From Burkholderiales bacterium (GTDB lineage Bacteria > Pseudomonadota > Gammaproteobacteria > Burkholderiales > Burkholderiaceae_C), in assembly GCA_016000265.1 (NCBI GenBank), contig JAECRL010000008.1:1-64000 (forward strand): a DNA stretch of 64,000 nucleotides, read 5' to 3'. Under the pieces are notes generated by a model. That model had not been told where the DNA came from, did no database searches, and worked only from the letters and a program-made list of their open reading frames with translations. The position numbers and the translations under genes are program-made. Each line of letters starts with the position of its first letter. The stretch's first letter is position 1. Positions 37,207 through 48,082 of the stretch are shown piece by piece.

Positions 37207-38955
37207 ATGGAAATGTCTCAAGCTGCCATCGCCCACACCGGCGAGGTCCTCAACGGCTCTGAAATCCTCGTGCGCTGCCTGCAGGCCGAGGGCGTGAAGT
37301 TCATGTGGGGCTACCCGGGTGGCGCCGTCCTGTACATCTACGACGCGCTGTACAAGCAGGACACGATCGAGCACGTTCTGGTGCGCCACGAACAAGCCGC
37401 CGTTCACGCGGCCGACGGCTATGCCCGCGCCACCGGCGACGTCGGCGTGGCCCTCGTCACCTCCGGTCCCGGCGTGACCAATGCCATCACCGGCATCGCC
37501 ACGGCCTACATGGACTCCATCCCGATGGTGATCATCACGGGTCAGGTGCCCACGCCGGCCATCGGCCTGGACGCCTTCCAGGAGTGCGACACCGTCGGCA
37601 TCACCCGCCCCATCGTCAAGCACAACTTCCTCGTCAAGGACGTGGCCGACCTGGCCTCGACCATGAAGAAGGCCTTCCACATCGCCCGCACCGGCCGTCC
37701 TGGCCCCGTGGTGGTGGACGTGCCCAAGGACGTCTCGCTCAAGACCACCGCCTTCCACTACCCCGAGTCGGTGGAAATGCGCTCGTACAACCCCGTGCGC
37801 AAGGGCCACGGCGGCCAGATCCGCAAGGCCGTGCAGCTGCTGCTCAACGCCAAGCGCCCCTACATCTACACCGGTGGCGGCGTGATCCTGGGTGAAGCCT
37901 CGAACGAGCTGCGCGAACTGGTCAACATGCTGGGCTACCCCAGCACCAGCACCCTGATGGGCCTGGGCGCGATCCCCGCGTCCGACAAGACCTTCCTGGG
38001 CATGCTGGGCATGCACGGCACGTACGAAGCCAACATGACCATGCAGAACGCCGACGTGGTGATCGCCGTGGGCGCCCGCTTCGACGACCGCGTGATCGGC
38101 AACCCCAAGCACTTCGCCCAGGTCGAGCGCAAGATCATCCACATCGACATCGACCCGTCGTCGATCTCCAAGCGCGTGAAAGTGGACATCCCCATCGTGG
38201 GCGACGTCAAGGACGTGCTCATCGAGATGATCGCCCAGATCAAGGAGTCCACCACCCGTCCAGACGCCAACGCGCTGGCCTCGTGGTGGAACCAGATCAA
38301 CGAGTGGAAGAAGCGCGACTGCCTGAAGTTCAAGACCTCCGACGAGGTCATCAAGCCGCAGTACGTGGTGCAAAAGCTGGCCGAGCTGACCGCCGGCACC
38401 GACTACTACATCACCTCGGACGTGGGTCAGCACCAGATGTTCGCGGCCCAGTACAGCAAGTTCGAGGAACCCCGTCGCTGGATCAACTCCGGTGGCCTGG
38501 GCACCATGGGCGTGGGCCTGCCCTACGCCATGGGCATCAAGCTGGCCAAGCCCGACGCCGATGTGTTTTGCATCACCGGCGAAGGCTCCATCCAGATGTG
38601 CATCCAGGAGCTGTCGACCTGCAAGCAGTACAACACCCCGGTGAAGGTGCTGTCGCTGAACAACCGCTACCTGGGCATGGTGCGCCAGTGGCAACAGCTG
38701 GACTATGGCAGCCGCTACTCGCATTCCTACATGGACGCGCTGCCCGACTTCGTCAAGCTGGCCGAGGCCTACGGGCACGTGGGCCTGCTGATCGAGCGTC
38801 CGTCTGACGTGGAAGGCGCTTTGCGCGAGGCCATCAAGCTCAAGGACCGCTCGGTGTTCCTGGACATCCGCACCGACCCCACCGAGAACGTGTGGCCGAT
38901 GGTGCAGGCCGGCAAGGGCATCTCCGAGATGCTGCTGGGTTCGGAAGACCTCTGA
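37207..38955 (+). CDS. ilvB: Acetolactate synthase large (catalytic) subunit
   Basis: GYPGGAVLYIYDAL; RHEQAAVHAADGYARATG; TPP motif GEGSIQMCIQELSTCKQYN. Could be named ilvB, ilvI or ilvG. Confidence 0.96.
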   Translation: MEMSQAAIAHTGEVLNGSEILVRCLQAEGVKFMWGYPGGAVLYIYDALYKQDTIEHVLVRHEQAAVHAADGYARATGDVGVALVTSGPGVTNAITGIATAYMDSIPMVIITGQVPTPAIGLDAFQECDTVGITRPIVKHNFLVKDVADLASTMKKAFHIARTGRPGPVVVDVPKDVSLKTTAFHYPESVEMRSYNPVRKGHGGQIRKAVQLLLNAKRPYIYTGGGVILGEASNELRELVNMLGYPSTSTLMGLGAIPASDKTFLGMLGMHGTYEANMTMQNADVVIAVGARFDDRVIGNPKHFAQVERKIIHIDIDPSSISKRVKVDIPIVGDVKDVLIEMIAQIKESTTRPDANALASWWNQINEWKKRDCLKFKTSDEVIKPQYVVQKLAELTAGTDYYITSDVGQHQMFAAQYSKFEEPRRWINSGGLGTMGVGLPYAMGIKLAKPDADVFCITGEGSIQMCIQELSTCKQYNTPVKVLSLNNRYLGMVRQWQQLDYGSRYSHSYMDALPDFVKLAEAYGHVGLLIERPSDVEGALREAIKLKDRSVFLDIRTDPTENVWPMVQAGKGISEMLLGSEDL

Positions 38956-39148
38956 TCGCTCACTGAACCCCGAACACCCCGACGCCTGGCCGACCCAGGC
39001 TGCCACGGACGGTCGCTTGCCGGTGACCGCATCAGGTGGCAGACCGAAGCGGCCGGGTGAGCTGAAACACACCGAACTTCATCGAACCGCAGGCCACGGC
39101 GCCGGGGTTACCGCCCCGATGACCCAGGAGCCTGCCAGGACGATCAAC

Positions 39149-39640
39149 ATGAAACACATCATTGCCCTGCTGCTGGAAAACGAAGCCGGCGCCCTGTCCC
39201 GCGTGGTCGGCCTGTTCTCGGCCCGCGGCTACAACATCGAGAGCCTGACGGTGGCCACCACCGAAGACCCCTCGCTGTCGCGCATGACCATCGTGACCAC
39301 CGGCTCCGACGACATCATCGAGCAGATCACCAAGCACCTCAACCGCCTCATCGAAGTGGTCAAGGTGGTGGACCTGTCCGAAGGCCCGTACACCGAGCGC
39401 GAGCTGATGCTCATCAAGGTGCGCGCCGTGGGCAAGGAGCGTGAGGAGATGAAGCGCATGGCGGACATCTTCCGCGGCCGCATCATCGACGTCACCGACA
39501 AGACCTACACCATCGAACTGACTGGCGACGCGGCCAAACTCGATGCCTTCATCGAGGCGATCGACCGCGCTGCCATCCTTGAAACCGTGCGCACCGGGAC
39601 CAGCGGGATCGGGCGTGGCGAGCGCATCTTGCGCGTCTGA
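39149..39640 (+). CDS. ilvN: Acetolactate synthase small (regulatory) subunit
   Basis: MKHIIALLLENEAGALSRVVGLFSARGYNIESLTVATTEDPSLSRMTIVT (ACT domain). Could be named ilvN or ilvH. Confidence 0.95.
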   Translation: MKHIIALLLENEAGALSRVVGLFSARGYNIESLTVATTEDPSLSRMTIVTTGSDDIIEQITKHLNRLIEVVKVVDLSEGPYTERELMLIKVRAVGKEREEMKRMADIFRGRIIDVTDKTYTIELTGDAAKLDAFIEAIDRAAILETVRTGTSGIGRGERILRV

Positions 39641-39691
39641 AGACCCCCCGGTCTTTGAACTTCCCGCTTGCTTTTTGAACCCTGTGCCTGA

Positions 39692-40747
<1,056 letters not shown>

Positions 40748-40770
40748 TCTGAATTGATCTGATCTTCAGG

Positions 40771-40808
40771 CAGGCCGCGAGGGGCGACTCTCGCGGCCTG
40801 TTTGCTTT
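40771..40808 (+). terminator. Intrinsic terminator after ilvC
   Basis: CAGGCCGCGA (40771-40780) / TCGCGGCCTG (40791-40800) followed by TTTGCTTTT. Confidence 0.8.
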
Positions 40809-42335
40809 TCAGGGCGCCGACCAGCCGCCGCCCACGGCCTTGTAGAGCGCCACCGTGACGAGGGCGCGTGCGGCTTCGGCCTGGATGAGCTCGTCTTCGC
40901 GCTGCAGGGCGTTGAGCCGGGCTTCGATGGCGCCTTGCAGCAGGCCGTTGCCTTCGTCGAAGAGGCGCTGGGCGTGGCGTGCGCCTTGGTTGGCGGTTTG
41001 CCAGGCGGCGCGCAGTTGGTCGGAGCGCTGGTCCAGGGCCCGGCGGGTGCCGTAGGCGTTCTCGACGTCTTCGAGGGCGGTGAGCACAGCTTGCTCGTGC
41101 TGGATGACGGCGGCGTCGAGCTGGGCGTCGCTGGCTCGGATGCGGGCTCGGATGCGCCCGGCTTCGAAGATGGGCAGGTACAGGCCCGCGCCCCAGGAGC
41201 TGAAGCGTCCCGAGGCGCCCAGGTCGCCGATTTCGATGCGGCCATCGTTGGCCAGGAAGCCGACGTAAAAGCGCGGCAGGAGGTCGGCCTTGGCGCTGCC
41301 GAGTTGGGCGGCTCGGGCGCGCACCAGTTGCGCGGCCCCGCGCACGTCGGGACGGCGCTCCAGCACGTCGGAGGGCAGCACGGTGGGCAGCCTGGCTGGG
41401 ATGGCGCTGCCATCGGCAGGGGCCGTGGCGGTGGGGGCCGGCAGGCTCGGCGGTGGCTCGGGTGCCTGGCCGGTCAGCACGGCCAGGCGACGCAGGCGCG
41501 ATTGCAGCAGGGTCTGCAGCGGGGTGGTGCCGCTGCGCAGGGCCTGCACTTGTGCGCTCACGCGGTCGACGTCGTAGCGCGTGGCCTGGCCGGCATCGAA
41601 GCGACCCTGGGCGTAGCGTTGCAGGCGCTCGCCTTCTGCGAGGGTGCGCGCCAGCACGTCGATGCGGCGCTCCAGGCTGCGGGCTTCGATGTAGTTGCCG
41701 GCGATGTCCCCGGCCACCATCAGTTGCGCGGCGTGCAGGCGCTCTTCGTGGGCCAGGGCGGCGCTGCGGGCGGCTTCGGCGTCGCTGCGGCGAGACCCGA
41801 AGAGGTCGACCTCCCAGGTGGCCGCGAAGCCGTATCCGCTGTAGGTGCTGATGGGCAGCTTGGGCACATCGGGCGTGGGCAGTTGGATGGCGGGCAGCGG
41901 AGGCAGGGGCAGGCCGGCGATGGACGATGGGGGCTGCACCGAGTGGGGTGCTTGCACGCCGGCCTCGTTGTGCTGGGTGCGGCCTGCGTAACCCAAGGCG
42001 GCCAGGGTGGGGTAGAGGGCCGATTCGGCCTGGGTGACCACGGCGCGGGCCTCGCGCACGCGGGCGGCGGCGAGGCGCACGTCGGCGTTGGCTTGGAGGC
42101 CTTTGTCAATCAGCGCACGCAGGGTGGGGTCGGGTAGGTTGAGCCACCAGCGGGCCAGGTCGATGTCGGGGGCTGCGGTGGCCGAGGAGTCGCCACCGAC
42201 CTGAGTGAAACGCTCGGGTGTGCGAATGCCGCTGTCGGGCACGTCGACGCGGATGGTGGTGCAGGCGCCGAGTGTGAGCAGGAGGGCGAGGGCGCGGACG
42301 AGGGCGCTCAGGCGCCGGGGGGAAGGCAGTTCCAT
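40809..42335 (-). CDS. NodT-family efflux outer membrane subunit
   Basis: Lipobox-like LLLTLGACTTI; YAATWEVDLFGSRRSDAEAARSAALA; VLERRPDVRGAAQLVRARAAQLGSAKADLLPRF. Confidence 0.92.
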   Translation of the reverse strand: MELPSPRRLSALVRALALLLTLGACTTIRVDVPDSGIRTPERFTQVGGDSSATAAPDIDLARWWLNLPDPTLRALIDKGLQANADVRLAAARVREARAVVTQAESALYPTLAALGYAGRTQHNEAGVQAPHSVQPPSSIAGLPLPPLPAIQLPTPDVPKLPISTYSGYGFAATWEVDLFGSRRSDAEAARSAALAHEERLHAAQLMVAGDIAGNYIEARSLERRIDVLARTLAEGERLQRYAQGRFDAGQATRYDVDRVSAQVQALRSGTTPLQTLLQSRLRRLAVLTGQAPEPPPSLPAPTATAPADGSAIPARLPTVLPSDVLERRPDVRGAAQLVRARAAQLGSAKADLLPRFYVGFLANDGRIEIGDLGASGRFSSWGAGLYLPIFEAGRIRARIRASDAQLDAAVIQHEQAVLTALEDVENAYGTRRALDQRSDQLRAAWQTANQGARHAQRLFDEGNGLLQGAIEARLNALQREDELIQAEAARALVTVALYKAVGGGWSAP

Positions 42336-42347
42336 GGTGAAGCGGGG

Positions 42348-44090
42348 TCAGCTCTGTTTGACGTGGTGGCCGGGTGCGTTGGGCAGCCGCTGCCGGTGGC
42401 CGGGCACGCCCATCGGCGGTGGGGCCTGGCGGGCGCCGGAGTGATCGGCCAGCCAGGCCTGCCAGGTGGGCCACCAGGAGCCTTCGGTGTGCGGCACCTC
42501 GGCCTGCCAGCGCTCGGGGGCAACGTAGGCTTCGGTGACCGGGCGGTGGTGCACCTGGAAGTGGCGCCCCTTGTGCCCGGGCTCGCTGACGATGCCGGCG
42601 TTGTGGCCGCCACTGGTGAGCACGAAGGTGATGTCCAGCGGCAGCAGGTGCAGTTTGTAGACGGACTTCCAGGGCGCGACGTGGTCGGTCACGGTGCCCA
42701 CGGCGAAGCAGGGCACGCGGATGTCGGTGAACCAGATGGGCCGGCCATCGACTTCGTAGCGGCCGCTGGCGAGTTCGTTGTGCAGGAAGAGTTTGTGCAG
42801 GTACTCCGAGTGCATGCGGTAGGGCATGCGGGTGGTGTCGGCGTTCCAGGCCATCAGGTCGTTGGGGCGGTCGCGCTGACCCAGCATGTAGTTCTTGAGT
42901 GCGCGAGACCAGATCAGGTCGTCGGCGTGCAGCAGCTGGAAGGTGCCGGCCATCTGCGAGCCCTTGAGGTAGCCCTGTTGCGCCATCATCGACTCGATGA
43001 GTTCGACCTCGCTCTCGTTGATGAACATGAGCAGCTCGCCCGCTTCGGTGAAGTCGCCTTGCGCGGCGAACAGCGTCATCGAGGCGAGGCGATCGTCTTT
43101 TTCGCGGCCCATGGTGGCGGCGGCGATCATCAGCAGCGTGCCCCCCAGGCAGTAGCCGGTGGCGTGCACCTTCTGACCAGGCACGATGCGGCCGATGGTG
43201 TCGAGCGCGGCCATCACGCCGTTTTGTCGGTAGTCGTCCAGGCCTTTGCAGCGGTCGTCGGCGGTGGGGTTCTTCCAGGAGATCATGAACACCGTGTGAC
43301 CCTGGTCGACCAGGTGCTTGACCAGCGAGTTGTGCGGCGCCAGGTCCAGGATGTAGTACTTCATGATCCAGGCCGGCACGATGAGCACCGGCTCGGGGTG
43401 CACGGTCTCGGTCGTGGGGCTGTACTGGATCAGCTCGATGAGGTCGTTGCGAAAGACGACCTTGCCCGGGGTGATGGCCACGTTTTCGCCGGGCTTGAAG
43501 GCTTCCGCGCCCGCGGGGGGCAGGTCGCGCGCGGTGCGCTGGAGGTCGTCGGCCCAGTTCATGGCGCCGCGCACGAGGTTCATGCCGCCTTCTCGGGCCG
43601 TCGTCGAGATGACCTCGGGGTTCAGCCAGGGGATGTTGGCCGGGTTGAAAACGTCCAGCCATTGCCGCGCGGCGAAGGCTGCGATGTCTTCGTGTCGGTG
43701 GTTCAGGCCCGGCACGCCGTGGGTGGCGCGGTGCCAGGCTCGCTCGAGGATGTGAAAGCCCTGGGCGTAGGCGTTGAAGGGCCACTGTTGCCAGGCCTCG
43801 CTGGCAAAGCGCCGGTCGGGGACCGACGTGGGTTGCCCTTGCGCGCCGGTGCTGAGCTGCGGGTTCTTGGGGTCCCCCGTGGCCGCCTGCAGGTCGTCGA
43901 CCGTTTGCTTGATCAGGTCGAGTTGTTTGCCCGGTGAGATCAGCAGGTGCGAGAGCCAGTCCAGGTAGACCAGGGTGGTCTGGATGGGGGAGATGCCGCT
44001 CATCAGCTGGCCGATGTCGCCGTGCACCTGGCGGTCCAGTGCGCGGACCCAGTCGTTCCAGCTCATGTCCTTGGGTGTGCATTCGCTCAT
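42348..44090 (-). CDS. Second PHA synthase (PhaC-like)
   Basis: 580 aa; lipase-like box GYCLGG; NDLIELIQYSPTTETVHPEPVLIVPAWIMKYYILDLAPHNSLVKHLVDQGHTVFMISWKNP; C-terminal GGHNAGIVSEPG. Confidence 0.92.
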   Translation of the reverse strand: MSECTPKDMSWNDWVRALDRQVHGDIGQLMSGISPIQTTLVYLDWLSHLLISPGKQLDLIKQTVDDLQAATGDPKNPQLSTGAQGQPTSVPDRRFASEAWQQWPFNAYAQGFHILERAWHRATHGVPGLNHRHEDIAAFAARQWLDVFNPANIPWLNPEVISTTAREGGMNLVRGAMNWADDLQRTARDLPPAGAEAFKPGENVAITPGKVVFRNDLIELIQYSPTTETVHPEPVLIVPAWIMKYYILDLAPHNSLVKHLVDQGHTVFMISWKNPTADDRCKGLDDYRQNGVMAALDTIGRIVPGQKVHATGYCLGGTLLMIAAATMGREKDDRLASMTLFAAQGDFTEAGELLMFINESEVELIESMMAQQGYLKGSQMAGTFQLLHADDLIWSRALKNYMLGQRDRPNDLMAWNADTTRMPYRMHSEYLHKLFLHNELASGRYEVDGRPIWFTDIRVPCFAVGTVTDHVAPWKSVYKLHLLPLDITFVLTSGGHNAGIVSEPGHKGRHFQVHHRPVTEAYVAPERWQAEVPHTEGSWWPTWQAWLADHSGARQAPPPMGVPGHRQRLPNAPGHHVKQS

Positions 44091-44126
44091 GGGGTGCTCC
44101 AGGTGTGCGCTGAGGGTGTCAAGGCA

Positions 44127-45254
44127 TCAGCCCTGGCGCGCCAGCATCGAACGGAATCGCGACAACGCGATGAAGAGGAAGGCCGCGCCCGCGACCGAGA
44201 CAGCGAGCAGTTGCGGCCAGACGATGTCCAGGCCCGCGCCGCGGTACAGCACGGCGTGGGTGAGCTTGACGAACTGCGTGGTGGGCGAGACCTGCACCAC
44301 ACCTTGCATCAACTCGGGCATGCTTTCAACCGGCGTGGCCGCGCCCGAGAGCAGGTACAGCACCACGTAGACCGGCGCCGCCAGCAGGCCGAACTGTGGC
44401 ATGGACGAGGTGACCGTGGCCAGCAGCACGCCCAGCGAGGTCACGGCGAACAGGTACGCCGCGGTGCCCACCAGGAACAGCGCCACCGAGCCCAGCAGCG
44501 GCACGCCCAGCCAGCCCTGCACCACGAACATCAGCGACAGCCACACCGCCAGCAGGATCACGCCGCCATTGGCCAGGATCTTGGCCAGCGCGATTTCAGA
44601 CGGGCGCACCGGCATCACCAGCAGGTGCTCGATGGTGCCGTGCTCGCGCTCGCGGATGACGGCCGCGCCCACCAGGATGATGGCCAGCACCGTGATGTTG
44701 GTGATGATGAGCATCACCGAGGTGAACCAGTGCGACTGGTTGTTGGGGTTGAACGCGAGGTGGATCACGGGTTTGGCGGGCAGCAGGCTGTCGATGCCTT
44801 GCTGGTGGAAGAAGCCCAGCACCTCCTGCAGGAAGATTTCGTTGAGGTAGGCCACGCCCAGGCCGGCCTGCGTCATGGCCGTGGCGTCCACCGTGACCTG
44901 CACGGCGGGCGACCGACCGGCCAGCACGTCGGCCTCGAAGTGTGGCGGCACGTCGATGACGAAGATGACGTCGCCTCGGTCGAGCGCCGGGCCGGCCTGC
45001 TGAGCCGAGATGTCGCGCGGTGGCTGGAAATAGGGCGGCCGGATCGCGTCGCGCAGGCGCATGGACAGCGCCGACTGGTCGGCATCGATCCAGCCCACCG
45101 AGGCGTGCGAGACCTCGGCCTTGACGCCCTTGGCCGTCGTGTAGACCGAGATGGTGAAGGCAAACAGGATGAGCGAGACCAGCGGCACGTCGCCCAGCAG
45201 GCTGCGCAGCTCCTTGGCGGACAGGCGAGCGACGTTGAGCAGCCATTGCTTCAT
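44127..45254 (-). CDS. ABC-2 type permease (YhhJ-like)
   Basis: 375 aa; N-terminal TM, large periplasmic loop, REREHGTIEHLLVMPVRPSEIALAKI motif, C-terminal TM bundle. Confidence 0.9.
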   Translation of the reverse strand: MKQWLLNVARLSAKELRSLLGDVPLVSLILFAFTISVYTTAKGVKAEVSHASVGWIDADQSALSMRLRDAIRPPYFQPPRDISAQQAGPALDRGDVIFVIDVPPHFEADVLAGRSPAVQVTVDATAMTQAGLGVAYLNEIFLQEVLGFFHQQGIDSLLPAKPVIHLAFNPNNQSHWFTSVMLIITNITVLAIILVGAAVIREREHGTIEHLLVMPVRPSEIALAKILANGGVILLAVWLSLMFVVQGWLGVPLLGSVALFLVGTAAYLFAVTSLGVLLATVTSSMPQFGLLAAPVYVVLYLLSGAATPVESMPELMQGVVQVSPTTQFVKLTHAVLYRGAGLDIVWPQLLAVSVAGAAFLFIALSRFRSMLARQG

Positions 45255-45258
45255 GTGT

Positions 45259-48078
45259 TCACGCCTCCTGCTTGCGCACGGCCAGCCGCGCCAGCGCCAG
45301 GTAGCCCAGCCCGAACGCCAGCAGCGCTGCGTACATCGGACCGAAGCTGTCGAAGCTCAGGCCTTTGGTGAAGCTGCCCAGGCTGATGAGCTGAAACCAA
45401 GAAGCCGGGAAGCCCTGGCCCACCCACAGCGCCGCCCCGGTCAGCGTGGACACCGGGTAGAGCAGGCCCGAGAAGTTGATGGAGGGGATCAGGCAGACGA
45501 TGGCCGTGGCGAAGGTGGCCGCCACCTGCGACTTCAAAAAAGCCGAGATCAGCAGGCCCAGGGCCGTGGTCGCAAAGACGAAGCACAGCGCGCCCAGGCT
45601 CAACGCGAAGAAATTGCCTTTGAGGGGCACCTGCAGCAGCACGATGGTCAGGAACACCAGGCTGAGGTAGCTCAGCATGGCCAGCCCGATGTAGGGCAGC
45701 TGCTTGCCGACCAGGAACTGCCCGACGCTCGCCGGCGAAGCGTAGAGGTTGAGGATGGAGCCCATTTCCTTTTCACGCACCACGCCGAGTGCGGTCAGCA
45801 TGGCCGGGATGATGATCAGGCACAGCATCAGCAGCCCGGGCGTGGAGGCGTAGATGCTGCGGAAGGATTGGTTGTACGAGAAGCGCGGCTCCAGCCGAGC
45901 GGGCAGGGCGGGTGCTTTCAGGCCGGGGGTCTCTTGCGCGAATCGCATCGCATGCTCCAGCAGGATGCCGCGGGCGTAGCCGCGCACGTTCTCGGCGGTG
46001 AAGGTCTGGGCGCCGTCGATGTACAGCGCCACGTCGGGCCGCCGCCCCCCCACCAGGTCGCGCCCGAAGCCCGGTGGGATCTCGATCACCATCACCACCT
46101 GGTGCGCGCGCAGCAGGTCGTCGCCCTCCTGCAGCGTCTGCACCGAGCCCGACCTCGGGTGACGCTGAAAGTGGCGCGAGCCCTCGAAGTGCTCGATCAA
46201 CTGCCGGCTGTCGTGCGTCTGGTCGCGGTCGAGCACGGTGAAGCTGGCTTTCTGGATGTCGAAGGAGATGCTCCAGGCCGCCGTGACCAGCAGGATGATC
46301 GGGCCCAGCAGCGCGAACGTCAGGCGGATGCGGTCGCGCTGGAGCTCCAGGGTTTCGCGTCGAGCGAAGGCCCAGGTGCGCGCCCACCAGTCCAGCAGCG
46401 TGCGTTCTCGCGCTGAGCGCGCCGTGCGCTTCGAGGGGGGCGAGGCGCTCGGTGGGTCGGTGGTGTTCGTGGCTGGGGCGTTCAACGCCGCCGGCGTGCG
46501 AGCCGTTGCCGCGGCCTGGGCCGCCTGCACGGTGCTGTCCGCCGCCTGCAGGTGTGCCACGAAGGCGTCTTCGAGCGAGGCCGCGTTTTGCGCCGCCTGC
46601 AACTCCCGTGGCGAGCCCACCGCCAGCACCCGCCCGCGGTGCATGAGCGAGATGCGGTCGCAGCGCTCGGCCTCGTTCATGAAGTGGGTCGACACGAAGA
46701 TGGTGACCCGCTCCTGGCGCGAGAGCTGCACGAGCTGGCGCCAGAAGAGGTCGCGCGCGGCCGGGTCCACGCCCGAGGTCGGCTCATCGAGGATCAGCAC
46801 CTCGGGCTGGTGCAGGCAGGCCGCAGCCAGCTGCAGCCGCTGGCGGATGCCCAGCGACAGCTCATTCGGCCGGGCCTCGGTGTGTTCGATCAAATCAAAG
46901 CGCCGCAGGGCATCGGCGATGGCGTGCTCGGCGGCGTCGCCTTCCATGCGGTAGAGGCGCGCGTGCAGCACCAGGTTCTGCCGCACGCTGAGCTCGTTGT
47001 ACAGCGAGAAGGCCTGCGACATGTAGCCCACCTTCATGCGCGTCTCCAGGTTGCGCGGGTCGATGGGGGCGCCCAGCAACTGCGCCGAGCCCGAGCTGAT
47101 GTCCAGCAGCCCGGTGAGCATCTTCATGGTCGTGGTCTTGCCGCAGCCGTTCGAGCCCAGGAAGCCGAAGATCTCGCCACGTTCGATGCGAAAGCTCACG
47201 TCGTCCACGGCCACGAAGTCACCGAATCGTCGCGTCAGGCCCGTGGCCTCGATGGCGGGGGGGCCATCTGTCGCAGGGCGAGGCGGGATGCACAGCGGCT
47301 CGGCGCTGCCTCGGTCTGCTTCTGGCAAGAGGTCGATGTAGGCGGCTTCCAGCGTGTGCTGCGGCGTGCGGGTCAGCACGTTCTCGGTGCGGTCGAACAC
47401 CAGCACCCGGCCGGCGTTCATGGCCACCAGGTGCTCGAAGTGCTCGGCCTCTTCCATGTAGGCCGTGGCCACGATCACCGTCATGCCGGGGCGCTCGGCC
47501 CGCAAGGCCTCGACCAGGGCCCAGAACTGCCGGCGAGACAACGGGTCCACGCCCGTGGTGGGCTCGTCGAGGATGAGCAGGTCGGGGTCGTGCACCAGCG
47601 AGCAGCACAGGCCGAGCTTTTGCTTCATGCCGCCTGACAACTTGCCCGCCGGCCGGTCGCGAAAGGGCGCCAGGCCCGTGGCGTCGAGCAGGCGCTGGAT
47701 GCGCGCCTCGCGCTCGGCCGCGCCTTGCCCGAACAGCCGCGCAAAGAAGTCGACGTTTTCGGTCACCGACAGCGTGGGGTAGAGGTTGCGACCCAGGCCC
47801 TGCGGCATGAAGGCCACGCGCGGCGACAGCCGGGCGCGAGCCTTTGCATCGGACAGGTCTTCGCCCAGCACCTGCACGCGGCCATGCTGGATCACCTTGA
47901 CGCCCGCGATGACCGACAGCAGCGTCGACTTGCCGACGCCATCGGGCCCCACCAGGCCGATGGTCTGGCCCGCGGGCAGCCTCAGGCTGACGTGGTCGAG
48001 CGCCCGCGTGCGCCCGTAGAGGTGCCGCAGGTCCTGCACGTCGATGGCGATGGTGGCGCTGTTCATGCCGGGGTGCAT
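45259..48078 (-). CDS. Fused ABC transporter with two ATPase domains plus ABC-2 permease (RbbA/YhiH-like)
   Basis: 939 aa; two Walker A motifs (GPDGVGKST, GSNGCGKTT), two signature/Walker B regions (LSGGMKQKLGL...ILDEPTTG; LSLGIRQRLQL...ILDEPTSG), C-terminal ABC-2 permease with VVREKEMGSILNLYASPAS. Confidence 0.93.
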   Translation of the reverse strand: MHPGMNSATIAIDVQDLRHLYGRTRALDHVSLRLPAGQTIGLVGPDGVGKSTLLSVIAGVKVIQHGRVQVLGEDLSDAKARARLSPRVAFMPQGLGRNLYPTLSVTENVDFFARLFGQGAAEREARIQRLLDATGLAPFRDRPAGKLSGGMKQKLGLCCSLVHDPDLLILDEPTTGVDPLSRRQFWALVEALRAERPGMTVIVATAYMEEAEHFEHLVAMNAGRVLVFDRTENVLTRTPQHTLEAAYIDLLPEADRGSAEPLCIPPRPATDGPPAIEATGLTRRFGDFVAVDDVSFRIERGEIFGFLGSNGCGKTTTMKMLTGLLDISSGSAQLLGAPIDPRNLETRMKVGYMSQAFSLYNELSVRQNLVLHARLYRMEGDAAEHAIADALRRFDLIEHTEARPNELSLGIRQRLQLAAACLHQPEVLILDEPTSGVDPAARDLFWRQLVQLSRQERVTIFVSTHFMNEAERCDRISLMHRGRVLAVGSPRELQAAQNAASLEDAFVAHLQAADSTVQAAQAAATARTPAALNAPATNTTDPPSASPPSKRTARSARERTLLDWWARTWAFARRETLELQRDRIRLTFALLGPIILLVTAAWSISFDIQKASFTVLDRDQTHDSRQLIEHFEGSRHFQRHPRSGSVQTLQEGDDLLRAHQVVMVIEIPPGFGRDLVGGRRPDVALYIDGAQTFTAENVRGYARGILLEHAMRFAQETPGLKAPALPARLEPRFSYNQSFRSIYASTPGLLMLCLIIIPAMLTALGVVREKEMGSILNLYASPASVGQFLVGKQLPYIGLAMLSYLSLVFLTIVLLQVPLKGNFFALSLGALCFVFATTALGLLISAFLKSQVAATFATAIVCLIPSINFSGLLYPVSTLTGAALWVGQGFPASWFQLISLGSFTKGLSFDSFGPMYAALLAFGLGYLALARLAVRKQEA

Positions 48079-48082
48079 GCAC

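Noticed and set aside
36937-39072. 711-aa minus-strand ORF antisense to ilvB
   Set aside because: Shadow ORF; composition is Gly/Val/His-rich with no domain.
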